The position numbers and the translations under genes were made by a program. Under the pieces are notes generated by a model. That model saw only the letters and a program-made list of their open reading frames with translations. It was not told the origin of the DNA and made no database searches. From an uncultured Bacilli bacterium (GTDB taxonomy: Bacteria > Bacillota_I > Bacilli_A > RF39 > UBA660), in NCBI GenBank assembly GCA_948999435.1, contig CARJCM010000064.1:1-6799 (forward strand): a stretch of DNA of 6,799 bases. The letters are read 5' to 3'. Below are positions 6,557 to 6,799 of the stretch, piece by piece; the stretch's first letter is position 1; every line of letters starts with the position of its first letter.

Positions 6557-6586
6557 CCATACGTATCTCTATGAGACTACGTATGG
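6557..6586. repeat. Long hairpin spanning the stop codon of the surface-protein gene
   Basis: CCATACGTATCTC (6557-6569) pairs with GAGA (6573-6576) and TACGTATGG (6578-6586), leaving one bulged C at 6577 and a TAT loop. That is 13 bp with a very stable terminal 9-bp perfect part. The TAG stop (6571-6569) lies at the loop. No T run follows on the minus strand, so it is not a classical terminator. Confidence 0.7.
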
Positions 6587-6799
6587 ATTTGATTGTGTTC
6601 CTGTTCCTCCTGTTGCGAACAATGTATCAGCTTTCAGATTTATTACTGGGCGCAAACCAATAGTAGCGAGGTGCACGCCGGCGTAGCTGAGGTAGCCACC
6701 CGAATTCACAAAGAACACGCGAGCATAAGTGCCATTCCAGTTTCTCGGAGACATGGTCCAGTAGTGCTGTCCGTTGTATAGATAGTATGATGTATTATT
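6569..6799 (-). CDS. C-terminal fragment of a DUF6273-like surface protein (5' end beyond window)
   Basis: The frame is open from the right edge to a TAG at 6571-6569, giving 76 residues; the true start is outside. The sequence includes LYNGQHYWTMSPRNWNG, then ARVFFVNSGGYLSYAGVHL, then IGLRPVINLKAD and a GTGTQSNPYVVS end. The RPVINLKAD plus GTG..NPYVV ending is typical of the DUF6273-type C-terminus found in large, multi-copy secreted or surface proteins of gut Bacillota; I recall this from the family and have not searched. An internal ATG at 6754 is not the start because the family sequence continues upstream. Composition is unlike the rest of the window: 6654-6709 is about 64% GC (hand count) with only 6 A in 56 coding-strand bases. 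Nine of ten codons at 6697-6668 end in C. The gene is followed by the hairpin at 6557-6586. Confidence 0.65.
   Translation of the reverse strand, partial: NNTSYYLYNGQHYWTMSPRNWNGTYARVFFVNSGGYLSYAGVHLATIGLRPVINLKADTLFATGGTGTQSNPYVVS

Larger units (their letters stand above)
6272..6568. other. Non-coding region between surface-protein gene and ylbD
   Basis: I see no convincing gene here. The stretch holds the terminator at 6304-6324, inverted repeats at 6340-6373 and 6411-6462, and part of the hairpin at 6557-6586. On the minus strand an SD-like AAAGGAG (6399-6393) is followed by a 12-codon frame, TTG at 6388 to TAG at 6350 (MINSILPIMLLF). Its 4-nt spacing and TTG start make it doubtful. The part at 6463-6556 is otherwise featureless apart from short imperfect palindromes. 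Confidence 0.6.

Noticed and set aside
6420..6781. Plus-strand open frames over 6420-6686 and 6593-6781
   Set aside because: They are complements of the DUF6273-like fragment and of the inverted repeats. No SD or recognisable protein; the minus frame gives a known family ending.
1..6799. CRISPR arrays, tRNA or rRNA genes
   Set aside because: No regularly spaced direct repeats and no tRNA- or rRNA-like sequence was found on either strand by eye.

Overview
The window is very AT-rich and nearly all coding capacity lies on the minus strand, so the genes read from high to low coordinates. YlbD/YlbE homologues, the yqeG/yqeH pair, MutL with the endonuclease motif, a lipobox lipoprotein and standard-code TGG tryptophans point to an uncultured low-GC Bacillota. 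It is most likely one of the gut Bacilli (RF39-like) near the Mollicutes. No in-frame UGA is used for tryptophan and the visible stops are TAA or TAG. This placement is inferred from gene content.

Layout in transcription order: (i) 6799-6569, the 3' end of a surface-type protein with a DUF6273-like C-terminus. It has a strikingly GC-rich, A-poor coding segment and a large hairpin over the stop codon. (ii) 6568-6272, a non-coding stretch of about 300 bp with several perfect inverted repeats, a possible micro-ORF and a Rho-independent terminator. (iii) ylbD and ylbE, 2 nt apart, closed by a terminator. (iv) yqeG, a WG-repeat/pentapeptide-repeat protein, yqeH and mutL, tightly packed with 8-nt overlaps or a 3-nt gap and therefore very probably one transcript. 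(v) A consensus promoter in the short gap after mutL drives a lipoprotein gene cut off by the left edge.

The operon joins housekeeping functions: a HAD phosphatase (YqeG), a circularly permuted GTPase for 30S assembly (YqeH) and mismatch repair (MutL). The odd member is the 650-residue WG/pentapeptide protein, inserted between yqeG and yqeH, which are neighbours in Bacillus subtilis. The most interesting signal is at the right edge. The 3' end of the surface gene has three traits expected of a variable region of a diversity-generating retroelement: codons ending in C, depletion of A on the coding strand, and a hairpin just after the region. No reverse transcriptase or template repeat is in the window, so this remains a hypothesis.
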